The notes under the pieces: model-generated
Databases searched by the model: none
The model's input: the letters and a program-made list of their open reading frames with translations, nothing else
What the model was told of the DNA's origin: nothing
Position numbers and translations under genes: made by a program
NCBI GenBank assembly: GCA_030704615.1
Contig: CM060731.1
Span: forward strand, 92,546,756 to 92,610,755
Source: Takakia lepidozioides
Taxonomy: Eukaryota > Streptophyta > Takakiopsida > Takakiales > Takakiaceae
Direction of reading: 5' to 3'
DNA length: 64,000 nt
In this document: piece by piece, positions 23,870 to 35,399 of the stretch
Layout: each line of letters opens with the position of its first letter
Position numbering within the stretch: position 1 is the stretch's first letter

Positions 23870-24238
23870 ATGTTAACATGTCTGAGTCCATGCATGCGAG
23901 CGGGCAGGCGGGAGTGGTGTCTTGAAGTGGACCTCTACATAGCCACCCGAAACGACATGACAAGGGCAATTCTGCAATCATCGTCCTACAACAATTATCT
24001 AAAGGGTGGTGCAAAGGGTTCTGGGCCCGACCGCGAACAATTATTAGCACGGGCGGCAGCGCGGTCTTCAAATCCTCTTAAGATGGCTGAAGCGGTAAGA
24101 AGTTTTGGGAAGGCACTCCTCTCCATGGTAGAAATCCAGGGCTCGAGGGTTACCTTCTCACTAGGACAACGAAGCGGAAGATTGTTCTCGGCAACTTACA
24201 AGACGAGGAACACTTTCATTCATGGAGGTCTGACATGA
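23870..24238 (+). CDS. Hypothetical ORF upstream of the SWIM ORF
   Basis: A 122-codon plus-strand ORF overlaps the start of the next ORF by four bases in another frame. It contains a basic, Ala/Ser-rich middle (RAAARSSNPLKMAEAVRSF) and ends THIRNT-like basic sequence followed by GGLT. It could be the N-terminal exon or a frameshifted upstream part of the SWIM protein, or chance. No known domain is visible. Confidence 0.35.
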   Translation: MLTCLSPCMRAGRREWCLEVDLYIATRNDMTRAILQSSSYNNYLKGGAKGSGPDREQLLARAAARSSNPLKMAEAVRSFGKALLSMVEIQGSRVTFSLGQRSGRLFSATYKTRNTFIHGGLT

Positions 24239-25140
24239 ATCTCCGCACCACACCCAGGCGCCCTGAAGGTGCCGGAGAACAAAGACTGCAGACAACTACT
24301 GTAGACACCTTGGAGGATGACCTTCCATTACAAAACAAAAAACCGGTTTTGGAGACCGCCGTGTCCACAGCATGCTGGCACATCGCCCGGACCTCGAACA
24401 CTTCAAGAGTGAAGTGCTGGGTAGTATGGTCTAACAATGAACAACTATTCAAAGAGAAAATCCGGCCACTCCACAGGTTGGGTGTTCCTGTTCCAAGATA
24501 TGTCGGTCACCACCATCCTCCGGCTATGGTAAAACCAAAGATAATGGAAATGTGGCACTGTCCAACAGATATCGTGTACCGCGTCGGTGGTGAAGCAGGG
24601 CGATATGTGCTTGACAAACCAGATGTTCCCGACGTGTGGCCTGTGATGGTTGGGACAAATTTAAGTCAGGATGAGGTTGACGCATTGACCCAAGCTGGAT
24701 TTCAACTTGTTCCTACTGACGACAAGAGCACTGTCGAGGGTGAGTGGGACAGTGCTACGGATAATACCAATCACCTGGATCCGGACACATATGCCACCAA
24801 GAGATGGGGAAAAATATATCGGCGAAAGCCACTGAGTGCACAAGTCCTTAAGAAGATCGAGTTGGAACAATCTTTGAAGGCAATTGTGCAATCATTCAAA
24901 GATGTTCTCCGCCCTGGAATTTGTCGTGTGTACATACTGTGCACACCGGGATCAGCCAAAGCAGGGGAGGTGTACAATGTCTGCATCTCCAGAAGTCCGG
25001 AGTGCACCTGCCCTGACTTTGGCAAAATGAAAAGGTCCAAAGGAGCTTACACCCATTGCAAGCATATATATTATATTATATTGCGCCGCCTGAAGATGCG
25101 GGAAGACTCGGAGGACATAAACCACCCAATTTCACCATAA
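24235..25140 (+). CDS. SWIM zinc-finger protein
   Basis: This is a 301-codon uninterrupted ORF. Its C-terminal part has the SWIM signature C-x-C-x(n)-C-x-H: C257 and C259 in PECTCPDFGK, then C275 and H277 in THCKHIYYII. It is followed by a hydrophobic/basic helix (LRRLKMRED), as in SWIM domains of plant FAR1/MULE-related proteins and of ZSWIM-type proteins. SWIM domains bind zinc and mediate DNA or protein contacts. The N-terminal 240 residues contain WVVWSNNEQLF and VWPVMVGTNLSQDEVDAL segments that I cannot assign. It may be a host gene or a captured transposon gene. No transposase core is visible. Confidence 0.65.
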   Translation: MNLRTTPRRPEGAGEQRLQTTTVDTLEDDLPLQNKKPVLETAVSTACWHIARTSNTSRVKCWVVWSNNEQLFKEKIRPLHRLGVPVPRYVGHHHPPAMVKPKIMEMWHCPTDIVYRVGGEAGRYVLDKPDVPDVWPVMVGTNLSQDEVDALTQAGFQLVPTDDKSTVEGEWDSATDNTNHLDPDTYATKRWGKIYRRKPLSAQVLKKIELEQSLKAIVQSFKDVLRPGICRVYILCTPGSAKAGEVYNVCISRSPECTCPDFGKMKRSKGAYTHCKHIYYIILRRLKMREDSEDINHPISP

Positions 25141-25480
25141 ATGAGGTGAAGGCAATGTTAGTTCGCGACCTTTGTCCTTGGTTACCATAGTGAACCCCCA
25201 GATATCCTGGCCGACTATGGTGTCATCAGATGCACTACTTAGTGAGGCCCAAATTTTCAGTGAGTAAACACTCGGTTTTTTTGTGCCACCTTCAACTGTT
25301 TGGTATCGTCCACTGATATGCGTGGATTTGAATATTGCGGATTAAATTTTCTCTTGTACACTACTTTAAGAGCTTCAATGCTCTTCAATGCTGATGTAGT
25401 GATCAAGGCAACCCACACACCTTGTTTGCATGCTTTCTGAACTACTCCAAAAGCTAGGATCCATGTCTTTCATGGTATCG
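25141..25480. other. Unassigned sequence right of the SWIM ORF
   Basis: No gene or repeat is recognised here. Similarity to the right-hand inverted copy of block A starts near 25480. Confidence 0.35.
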
Positions 25481-26760
25481 TCCACATTTGAAATGACATG
25501 TGAAACACTTGTTGTCGAACTCTTACAGACCCGTACCACGTTATCTCAGTACCCTGCCATAAACATTGGAACAACGGTCCATACAAACAGTGACACAATA
25601 CACGGTCGATTTTGTTGAAATGATAGCTGTGAGGCTTGAGCGTATGCAATTTAGTATTTACAACGGAACTTTATTTACTCGAGGGACCAGTACTGCTACT
25701 GGAGCGCAATTGATGGTGCGAGTGCTTTGTTGATTGGAGCTGTCACAACCAATGTCAACAATCCTATTTACTGTAAGGTGTTTGATGCTATTGTTGTTCC
25801 TCAAGCTGAATTTTGCAGTAGTCTTTTTGCTATTCCCATGCCAACAACATCAGGTCTTCTAAGACTGTCATGCTCAAATGAACGTATCAGCCACGGCCCA
25901 CCATAAATAGAATGAATTGGAGATTTGGTACTCAAGTGATGGTTTCATGTTGGTGGTGGCTGATACGAAATTCGGAATATGGCAGTCTCAGTGGACTTGA
26001 TGTTGTTGGCATGGGAGTAGCAAAACGATTCATGTAGAAATCAGCTACATGAACATCGGTAGTATCAAACACTTTGCAGTACATATGATTCTTGAGATTG
26101 TTTGCACAGATTATTTATGTTTGTGCCTTCAAGTGGCGAATATTTCTGCCATAGTGCACAAGAGGTGCATTGGCTAGCAGCCACATTAAACGGTTGATGT
26201 GATACCATTTCACAAATATATCACATCGCATTTGTGAAAATGTATCTTATGAACCGTTTCATGTGGCCTAGGGGAGTCTTCGACAAGTACGAGATCACTG
26301 TGGCCTGGGGGGAGGCATGATTGGCAGTCGAGGACGCGTTAACTTGCACCAACAAACATGAGATCAATTCAGAAACGCTTCAAGTGACGAACGAAATGGT
26401 TCATCATCCAAATGTTGAACATGTTGAGGTCTTATGTAATGTTTCTTGCTTCGTAATGAGGTGCTTCTCCAGCTCTTCTTTTTCCAATCTGGTGACACTC
26501 TCGACTCGAACAGATCCACACATGTATATAGAAATCCTTAAAAAACCAAATGATCATCAAAATTTGAAGTTGGGGATGAGGCTTCAAGTTTTGATGGTAT
26601 TTTTTATGGTTTTTGAAGGAATTTTGTACACATCTATGACTCTGTTCTAGGTCAAGAATATCACCAGAAAGAGGATATGGAGAAGCACCGCATTATGAAG
26701 CAAAAGACACTACATAAAAGAGCTTCAAAAAGCAATGCACCCATGAAAGGAGCTTGATCA
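25480..26760 (-). repeat. Block A, left copy (inverted relative to 54640-55850)
   Basis: Read on the minus strand, this block matches 54640-55850. Shared landmarks include the sequence around 'tttgttgaaatga', 'gcttgagcgtatgcaattta', 'tgccaacaacatcagg', a ~90-base imperfect palindrome (26186-26272) and 'gaggtcttatgtaatgtttc'. It contains only short broken ORFs. It is directly joined to the 120-bp array, as is its right-hand copy. Confidence 0.8.
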
Positions 26761-27585
26761 ATGGGCGATCGAATGATTGACCATCGAAATGATTTTTGTT
26801 CGTTGTCAAACTTTGCCACTATGTTCAACATACCATGTAACAGGTCCTGGTCTAATATGAGATGAAACGAAATTCAATCAATGGGCAATGAAATGGTTGA
26901 CCATCCAAATGATTTTTTTTTGCTTTCAAACATTGCCACTATGTTCAACATACCATGTAACAGGTCCCGATCTAATATGAGATTAAACGAAATTCATTCA
27001 TTGGGCGATCGAATGGTTGAGCATCCAAATGATTTTTATTTGCTTTCAAACTTTGCCACTATGTTCAACATTCCATGTAACAGGTCCCGGTCTAATATGA
27101 GATGAAACGAAATTCAATCAATGGGCAATTGAATGGTTGACCATTCAAATGATTTTTGTTTGCTTTCAAATTTTGCCATTATATTCAACATACCATGTAA
27201 CAGGTCCCAGGCTAATATGAGATGAAACAAAATTCAATCATTGGGTGATTGAATGGTTGAGCATCCAAATGATTTTTGTTTGCTTTCAAACTTGCCACTA
27301 TGTTCAACATACCATGTAACAGGTCCCGGGCTAATATGAGATAAAACGAAATTCATTCAATGGGCCAACGGATGGTTGCCCATCCAAATGGTTTTTGTAC
27401 GCTTTGAAACTTTGCCAGTATCTTCAATGTAACATCTAACAGGTCCCACAGTAATACGAGATCAAACGAAATTTGTTCAATGGGCCAACGGATGGTTGCC
27501 CATCCAAATGGTTTTTGTTTGCTTTGAGACTTTGCCAGTATGTTCAATGTACCATCTGACAGGTCCCAGAATAATATGAGATCAG
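26755..27585 (-). repeat. Block B array, seven 120-bp units, inverted
   Basis: Seven units with a period of exactly or very nearly 120 bp start near 26761, 26881, 27001, 27121, 27241, 27361 and 27481. Each unit carries 'atgttcaacataccatgtaa', 'caggtccc' and 'taatatgagat', the reverse complement of the block at 9895-10400 and 53540-54640. The last unit ends abruptly at 27585, inside a sequence that continues seamlessly at the far end of an inversion (28581). Confidence 0.92.
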
Positions 27586-28424
27586 TGGCTAGACGATGCA
27601 ACTTCTCCAGTGTCATCGTGGGCTTAAGAGCGCGGGAGTAGTGCTTCCCCACCTCCACCAGAAAGTCAGCACCAAGGGCGGGATCAGCAATGGCCACGTA
27701 CTTCACCATCCGCGACTTGTACTTGATGCGAGCCTTCGCATCCGCAGCTTTCAGATACGATTCCAGTGCCGGGAGGGTTAGTTTCTTCTCCTCCGACTCC
27801 ATGTAGAACCTCCTCGCATGTGCCAAATCCTGCTCAATTTTCGTCTGTCAACAATGCGCACATAAGATTAGAAATCCTGGTCCACACTTTTTCTTCTATT
27901 GGGGGAGCAAAGACTGATTACGTCAACAAAAGAAGAGAGCGCTATACCCGAAATATGTAGTCCACCATGGCGTCCATGCTCAGTCCATACTAGGTTCTGT
28001 CTGCCTTTGCCTCCGACTTGCGCAATAGGTTGGCACTGAGCGAATTGGCAAACTCTTGCACCCCCTGCTTCCCAACATCCTTCACTCGGAAGAGCATGTG
28101 GGACAAGTTGGTGGCAATGAAGGCATTCTCATTCACCCTGCAATGCCACATTTCCATTAAATGATACTGAAATGAGAATTTGCAACAAATATGACGATTG
28201 GCAATGAAATGAGTGTTGCAAATTCAAAGTTCCAGAGCAAGAGGCATTGTAACTTACGAGTTGATGTCTGCTATAGCAGCTTTGAGAAGACTGCGATCTT
28301 TTGGCCCCGCAACCTTCAGCACAACACACTCCACGACGTAATGCCAATCCAGGTCGTTGGGGTGGGCTTGGGCTATGTGCTCCATCCATGCCAGGAGGCG
28401 ATGGTTGCCGTCCACACGTAAAGC
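27586..28424 (-). pseudogene. ParB-like/methyltransferase gene, copy 1, inverted 5' part
   Basis: On the minus strand this holds the end of exon b (28258-28424, beginning at the DGNHRLLAWMEHI box), exon c (27948-28137, 190 bases) and most of exon d (27586-27844). Exon lengths and splice sites match copy 2 (exon c is also 190 bases). Exon d is cut at 27586 and resumes on the opposite strand at 28582. A TGG-to-TAG stop lies in exon c, and a one-base loss lies just before DGNHR. The N-terminal exon is absent. ParB-type domains bind or cleave nucleic acid or NTP. The role of this eukaryotic version is unknown. Confidence 0.75.
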
Positions 28425-28581
28425 ACACTTATTCAAGCACATGCGGGCAAAAATTGGGCTTCAACCACATCCGTTCAATGGGTGCAATAGCCGTTCACCC
28501 ATGAGAGGATTTTTTTTTCCCAATGAATAAAATTGGATGATAGGTGAACGCCTCATTGGCCCATTTAACAAATTTTGTTTA
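28425..28581 (+). repeat. Fragment of block B flank inside the inversion
   Basis: This matches 54126-54260 in direct orientation (ttcaagcacatgc..., 'atccgttcaatgggtgcaat', 'gaacgcctcattgg'). Its right end at 28581 is the other inversion breakpoint. When reversed it joins the truncated last unit of the 26755-27585 array without a break. Confidence 0.8.
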
Positions 28582-31500
28582 CCTGTGTGGATGCAACAGA
28601 GAAGGTTATACATTCTTAACCAAATTCTCTTGTGGCAACAATTCGTTTCGTGGTGTCTTGCGCTTACTAATATGCACGTTGCTTGGACAGACCCGGTGGC
28701 TCCAAATCGGGAAAGGGTTCCAGAGTACACGGGACTTGTGGAGCTTCCCAAAACCCGACAAACTGTCCGACCCCACATTCGACATGTGGATGAACCGCAT
28801 GACATGGTGGTTTTAGGTACTTTCCCACGCTTCATTTGGCGCTTCTACTCTTGTATCGGGTGGATTTTATTTCTTGAGGAATGCGGTCTGATGGAGAATC
28901 TCCGCAGGTGACAACGAATGCGCAAGAGCAACTTGACACCCAAGCACATCAGTTCAAGCTGGAGATTGCAGGAGAAGCAGAGAGCCTCCGCGACTATGTG
29001 ACGAGGTACTTTCTGCTATACAAAACCGACCTGTTCTTTCGAGAGATACCACATGCCCGCCGGAGCCACGAGTTCACCGACCAGCCGAACGCGGACAAAG
29101 CGGCAATGCGCCTTCTGTACATGTAAATATGCGGTGCTCCTCTTTTATCCGTGGCAATTGCAGTCCCTAGAGTTCGTGGATGTAAAACGCCTTGTGTGGG
29201 GCATGACAATTGGTTGTGAAGAAATGGCTAAGTCCCTGGGGTGCCTGCCCTCGAGACAGGGAAAAAGGCGCCGAATTTCCAGTCTCGGTGGAAGCCACCC
29301 CAGGGACCAGCCATTTGGAAGCCCCGAATCTGGAAATTCGGTGCCATTTTCTCAGCAAGTCCAATGAGGGGCTGGCCACGATACGGGAAAAATGGCGCCG
29401 AATTTGCAGTTTAGGTGCCATCCACCCTGGGGACTTAGCCATTTCTTGCCCTCGGAACTGGAAATTCGGCGCCATTTTTCCCAGTTGGGCCCAAAAATGG
29501 CTAAGTCCCAAAAGGGGCTAGCCCCTAACCTGGAAAAATGGCGCCGAATTTCCAGTATCGGTGCCAGCCACCCCAGGGACTTAGCCATTTCCGGGGCACG
29601 GAACTGGAAATTCGGCGCCATTTTCCCAGGTTGGGTCCGAAAGTGGCTGGGTCCCAGAAGGGGCTGGCCCCCAACCTGGAAAAATGGCGCCGAATTTCCA
29701 GTTTCGGTTTCAGGGCACCCCAGGGACTTAGCCATTTCTGGGGCCCGAAAGTGGAAATTCGGCGCCATTTTTCTAGGTTGGACCCCAAAACGGCTAAGTC
29801 CCAGAATGGGCTGCCTCGCCCTCGAGAAAAATGGCGCCGAATTACCACTTTCGTTGCCCGGCACCCTGGGGAGCCGGGACCAGCGGGCCCACCCCGCATG
29901 GAAATTCGGCGTCATTTTTACAGTTTCTTGACGAAACATTAACCTCATTCCCGGGACCTGATTCTCTGTGGGTTTCTTGAATGCAGGTACTGCAAGTTCT
30001 CCCTGTTGGAGAAAGGTCATCTGTCCTTCGAGCCGCCATTCTTCCTCACATGGAAGAACCCTGGCTCTGACTCAATGTACACTGACATTATCGTGAAAGA
30101 GTGGCATCTGGAGCATTTGCGCGACTGCCCTTGGTATGTGGACCTTCCGTCGGGAGGGCTTGACGCCTCTGAGTTTCAATTGAAGCTGGATGCTGAAGAC
30201 CGCCGAAACCGGGCTCTGCTGCCTCCGCCGGGTCCAAAGGAGAAAAGGTTGAAGAAAATGACACGGAAACAAGGGATTGCAGTAACCCCAAAAAAACAGA
30301 AAACCAGCGGGGCGCGAGAGGAGGCGCAGGAGGGGCCCGAAGGGAGTGACTCCGATGACGTCTTTGTGCAAAGTCCTGCCACTGCTGCTGCTGCTACCAA
30401 GTCACCGGTAGTCCGGGTTCCCAAGTCAGTTCGGATCGGGACTGGCTCTGCCAAGAAGTTGGCATTTGAGGGCGAGCCTACACGGCAGTATTCGGCGATG
30501 ACATTTTCCCACAGGCCAAAGCTAGAACCCCCAACAATCATCCAATGCATCAATGAGAGCTTCCTTGACGCTCTGGCTGCCAGGGCGAAAAAGGTGGCAC
30601 ATAGCAAGTCTCTGGAGGAGCTGGTGTGCCCACCTGAGCACGGATTGTAAGAGCACACCGGGGGGGGGGGGGGGGGGGTGAGGTGGAGAGAGCCTGCGAT
30701 ATGATTCTCCTCGATATTCCAGATGGGCAGCTGCTGGAGGGCCTGGATGGTGTGCCCACTGGGACAAGTTTACTGAGGACTACTGGAAAGCCAGGTTTGG
30801 GCTGGCGGGGATGCTCCTGGATGACGGTGGATGTATGGTGGTCCTTGCCACAAGAGGGAAGACGATAGAGAATGTTGTGGCAAAGTGGACACCGAAAAGT
30901 ACCACCCCGGTCCTCCTCAAAAAATGGTTCTGCATCAATACGCAGGGGTTGCGAACAGAGGGCCAGAGTGTAAGTTATCAATCTATTGCCTTCACTTCAT
31001 ATCATGGTGTATCTAAACTAGACCTTGGAGTTGATCCCTCTTTTGTTGGATATGCAGACATTGGTGTTTGAGGCATATTGTTTTGTGAAGAGAGGGTCTA
31101 CGTTCAAATTCCGCAACGACGGTCGTCTTGTTGATGCCGTTGTGGACCCTCTTACCTACGATGTCCTCTACAACTATGTGCCCCACTCCAGTATGCCGAA
31201 GGACACAAAGACAGGCAAACCGTGGCGGTACATCCGGACCCGGAGCCCTTGCTTTCATCCAAACCCTCATGGAGACGTGCTCCGATGTCCAAGGGCGAAT
31301 TCTTGACCTCACATATGGCACGGGTAAGCCTTCACGTGCATAGTATGTCCCCTGGCCCGATTACAATTGCATACCGCATGCTATTAACCGCCCGCTTTGT
31401 CCCTCAGGTGCTTCAATGTGGGCTAGGACATTGTACGACAGGCATGTCTTCGCCTTCAAGCCAGATACTGCCCTCCACAACTCGGAACTAGCAGCGGCTG

Positions 31501-32181
31501 AACGTTTGCCAAAAGAGGAAGATGCATCCTCGGAGGATGAGGAAGAATCCGAGAAGGAGCAGGGGGAGGTACAAGTTGGGATCGAGGCCGAGGAGCCCCC
31601 GGTTTACGAATGAGTGGTCGCATTGTAAGTTGCCTCCTGCCATTCGTGAGGCACCTCCCTTCACTCTCTTATTTCATTGCCCGACCCTTTCTGCTTCTGC
31701 TGGTATTGACATTCTTGAAGTGGATTTGTTCTTACTGCAAGATGCCAAGTATTGCAGGAGGGACTTCTACACCGCAGTTCGTGGGCAGGAGGAACGTGCC
31801 TTTTTTTGCCAGGGGGGATTTCATGCCGAGTCCAGAAAGGGACTACATCCTTCCTGCTTATGTTGCCCGGCTTGCTTCGGTGTCCATTAGGAGGTCTTCC
31901 GAACCTAGTCGTGTACAGCAGATTTTAGATGAGGCGAGCCTCAAGAAAATTCAGCTATTAGAGCTCGTCATGCTCGTAGATTTGTCTTGGATTCTGCTGA
32001 GGAAAGTGGGGGAGAAGAGGCAGAAGAGTCCCTGGAGGTGAGGTGGACAGTCCCCCAAGGAGAGGACGGTATTTTTGAGAGGCATAGTGGAACTGATGCA
32101 TCTCAGAGCTCAGAGGATGGGGGGGATGAGGGGGATGAGGAGGAAGGTGGGGCAAGTTCCTCGGAGGGTGTAGGAGAGTAG
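28582..32181 (+). pseudogene. ParB-like/methyltransferase gene, copy 1, 3' part
   Basis: Exons by comparison with copy 2 are: d remainder 28582-28604, e 28691-28816, f 28908-29122, g 29987-30650, h 30683-30969, i 31058-31323, j 31408-~31624, k ~31742-32181. Exon h carries DMILLDIPDG and GMLLDDGGCMVVLATRGK. The end of exon i carries GRILDLTYGTG, and exon j carries ASMWARTLYDRHVFAFKPD. The order (catalytic DPPY-like motif IV first, then the AdoMet-binding FxGxG-like motif I) is that of permuted N6/N4 amino-methyltransferases. The motif IV residues D-I-P-D are atypical, so activity is doubtful. The tail is strongly acidic (SSEDEEESEKE; EDGGDEGDEEEGG). Defects: a TAG at the end of exon e, a one-base loss near 30752, a frameshift near 31240, and loss of the exon g donor. 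Confidence 0.65.
29215..29935. repeat. Intronic palindromic minisatellite, copy 1
   Basis: Roughly 146-bp units alternate 'aaatggcgccgaatttcc' and its reverse complement 'gaaattcggcgccatttt', separated by 'cagggacttagccattt' and its complement. Each unit can therefore fold on itself around GGCGCC centres. The array fills the intron between exons f and g. The same intron in copy 2 holds the same repeat. Confidence 0.9.
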
Positions 32182-33535
32182 TGCCCATTTCGGCTATGAC
32201 AGTTAGGACACACTTGTATAGATGTGGCTTGCCACAAAATTTGCAATTTCATTGCTATGACGAGTCCAGTGGTGCCACATTCCAACTTCAAATGACCCTA
32301 TTTCCGTGCCTCCTAACCCTATTTCCGTGGACACACAATTGTCCGCTCATGTTTTTTTTTTTTCCGCTCATGCTCATGGCGCTCATGAAATAGCAGCCCC
32401 CAGACCATTGTAGGATGATGCTATTGAACAGATGGTTCCAAACAATCAACTTTATTATAAATCTGAATCCGTATCTATAGTCTACACGTGTCAAGATGTG
32501 AATGGATGAATGGTTGAAATATTTAAATCGTCGGATTGGAATAGATCTTACGGTCTGTGATTACTATATATATATTTCATCAAATTTGTCTAAGTCCTAG
32601 AGAGCCTTAGAGCTGATTTAAATACGAGACACATGGTTAAGGGTTTATCTTTGTGATGCTCAAACTTTGTTATGTCACAAATTAAAATAAAAAATAAATC
32701 AATTTATTTTGAAAATTTTCATAGATTGTTGGTAGGATCCAAAAAACAAAATGCATGTGTAGGTGGGTAGCTTTGTAAGCCTTGAGACTATTCCCCTAAA
32801 AATTGTGCTAAATAAGTTTCATAGCACTAAGATATGACCAAATAGACAATAGATACATTAAAAATAAGCCCCATTGCTTCCCAGGTTACCACAATACACC
32901 TATACACAACAATTAATGTGCAGAGCTAATCCTACCATGAAATGATGATGGCGACCGTACTGTAGCAGACAATGCTCAAACCGAGGCAGAGTGATGCTCT
33001 TGTTTTGTAATTGAGTTTGAATTGATGAAATCTGTGCAGTTGCCCAAAATTCTGATGATGGAGGTGGGAACAACAGGAGCTGAACTAGTATAAGAGTTTC
33101 ACTCGAGTCTTTGAAAGTCGCCGTCTCTGCGAGGTTTCGTTACAACCAATACACAAGAAAATGAACGACAATGATGTGGCTGACGACGATGACGTGTTTA
33201 CGATGACATGGCGATGATGACATGTCTACGATGATATGGCGATGCTGACATGGTACTATGGCACCCTATTCCTGCTCTACGCTAAACTAGTCTCCTACCT
33301 TCAGTCGGCTTACGGATATTTTGGTTGTGGGCTTCTTTCTGGTGTTCCAATATGGGAGGAGGCATGCTAAAGGTGTCTTTGTATGAATCCTTGCCTTGGC
33401 TTTGCTTTGTAGATGCGAATGGACTGATTCATGATACCACTGATGTTAGAGAGGGGTGAGTGTATGTGACAGAGGCAAGAATGAGAGATTCTCACCATCA
33501 CAGTTCCCTTGCGAAGATTTTGGGTGCGGCTGTTG
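32182..33535. other. Gene-free A/T-rich stretch
   Basis: I see no gene. Small features are 'gctcatg' repeats near 32345-32385 and a run of short repeats at about 33185-33250 built from 'acgatgacatggcgatgatgacatg'-like units, each about 20-40 bases and diverged. Confidence 0.5.
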
Positions 33536-34130
33536 TTGCTGTCGTGCGCATACATATCGCTACACAACTACATCGCTGTCCAAAACCACACAACACATGT
33601 GCACGCCACACACTAGTCCACCACTAGTCCACCACTAGTCCAACCACTAGGCTACAACTAGTCAGTCACTAGGCTGCCACTTTGCTGCCCACTATGGCAG
33701 TCACTAGTCCACCACAATGATAAAGAAGAAGAATACAAGCACAAGCTCATGCGAGCTCACAAAGCTGAAGCATAAACTCATGCATATATAGCCTCATCAC
33801 TCAAATACAAGTCAAGCCAAGTGCACCCCACGCCATGGGGAATCCACACTACGGCGCCATAGCTAGACGCGGTGAGGCTCAACTCGAGAAAGATGAGCCT
33901 CCCGCGCTTGCCGTGAAGATAACCACTCCAGGGCCTAAATCTGCCTTGACCCCTGGATTGACACTTGGGCCAATCCCAAATGTCAATATGTGAAAGCTAG
34001 TTATTTCCTAGCTAGTTTCACACTAGTGGTAAAATAACTTGATAGCTGTCGTGCGCATACATATCGCTACACAACTACATCGTTGTCCAAAACCACACAA
34101 CACATGTGCATGCCACACACTAGTATACCA
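33536..34130. repeat. Direct repeat pair (85 bp) and CACTAGTCCAC repeats
   Basis: The ~85 bases at 33536-33620 (gctgtcgtgcgcatacatat ... cacacactag) recur at 34046-34130 with few changes. Between them, at 33610-33720, 'ccactagtccac' units repeat about six times with variation. The region between has no ORF. It could be a small element with direct terminal repeats or simply a duplicated segment. Confidence 0.65.
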
Positions 34131-35243
34131 CTAGCCATGGACCTCTTTCCCCTTTTCCAGAGCTGCCAGGGCAGTGTTCATAATGACATTTGGTACAATT
34201 CCAGCTTTGATGATACCCCATGCACCTCTTTCCCCTCGTCCAGGCTCGATGCACCCACATTTTGCATACATGTCCACCAAGGTATGGTTCAGACTGACAT
34301 TTGGTACAATTCCAGCTCTGAAGATGTAGCTATGGACCCATTTCCCCTTTTCCAAAGCTGCCAGGGCAGTGTTCAGAATGACATTTGGTACAATTCCAGC
34401 TTTGATGATATCCCCATGCATTTCTTTGCCCTTGTCCAGGGCTGCCAGGCTTGCACAAGCATTGCAAATGCACACAAAGTGGCCGGGCTTCACCCCCTCC
34501 CCCCTCCCCCATCATTGGATCATAGGTCTCCAAAGCCTCCATCCCACGTCCCTGTTGTGCATACCCTGCAAGCATCGCACTCCACAACACCACATCTCGT
34601 TCAGCCATAGTGTCAAAAACTCCCTTTGCATCCTCAATGCATCCACATTTGGCATACATGTCCAGGTCAGGGCAGTGTGCAGAATGACATCCGGTGCAAT
34701 TCCAGCTTTGACCGATGTCACCATGGACCTCGTTCCCCTTTTCCAGGCTTGCACATGCATTGCAACACATACAAACGCGATGTGGTTGGGCTTCACCCCT
34801 TCGCGCATCATTTGCTCATAGGTCTCCAAAGCATTCGTACAACGCCCATGCTTGGTAATCCTGCCAACATTATATTCCACGTGATCAAAGATCGTTGAGG
34901 CATTCTGTGTTGAACACTTGGTGATCATCCATGATGCTCCCCTTAACATACATGTTGACAAGGTTGTTGAGTAGAAAAACGTCGGCGTGAATCCACTTTG
35001 GACAATTTGAGTGTGCACCTGCTTTCCAACTTCTAGGCCTTTCATCTTGATGCACTTATGCAAGAGACACACATACGTATCTACATCTGCTGAAATGCAT
35101 CTTTGGTTTAAAATCTGTAGAGCCTCTTTCAGTTTGCCTGCCTCATAAAGCATCTTCACATGCCCATAAGTGCCAGAATGGACTCCCTCTCTTGATCCTC
35201 TTCCAGAAGCTGTGGTCATGGTTGAGGTGCCTGATTTTATCAA
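34131..35243 (-). pseudogene. PPR (PLS-class) pseudogene, left arm
   Basis: Minus-strand ORFs at 34131-34493, 34330-34770 and 34512-35243 together read as pentatricopeptide repeats: VDTYVCLLHKCIKMKGLEVG, KQVHTQIVQSGFTP, MYAKCGCIEDAKGVFDTMAE, RDVVLWSAMLAGYAQQGRG and MEALETYDPMM. PPR proteins bind organelle RNA in plants, one base per repeat. The MYAKCG and VVLWSAMLAGYAQQG strings mark the PLS subclass. The frame changes several times and stops intervene, so no protein can be made. The same gene fragment lies inverted at 41440-42330. Confidence 0.88.
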
Positions 35244-35399
35244 CTGTGCCGCTACAGCTGCCGCTTCCAGCTAACCATCTACCCATGGAGGTTTCTTGTA
35301 GCTATCCTTCCACAGGGATCCATAGGTAATCTGGAGCTTGAAATCCGACCCTCTTGGATGAATATGGACCCACACTCTATCCTGCTCCTTCAGCTATCA

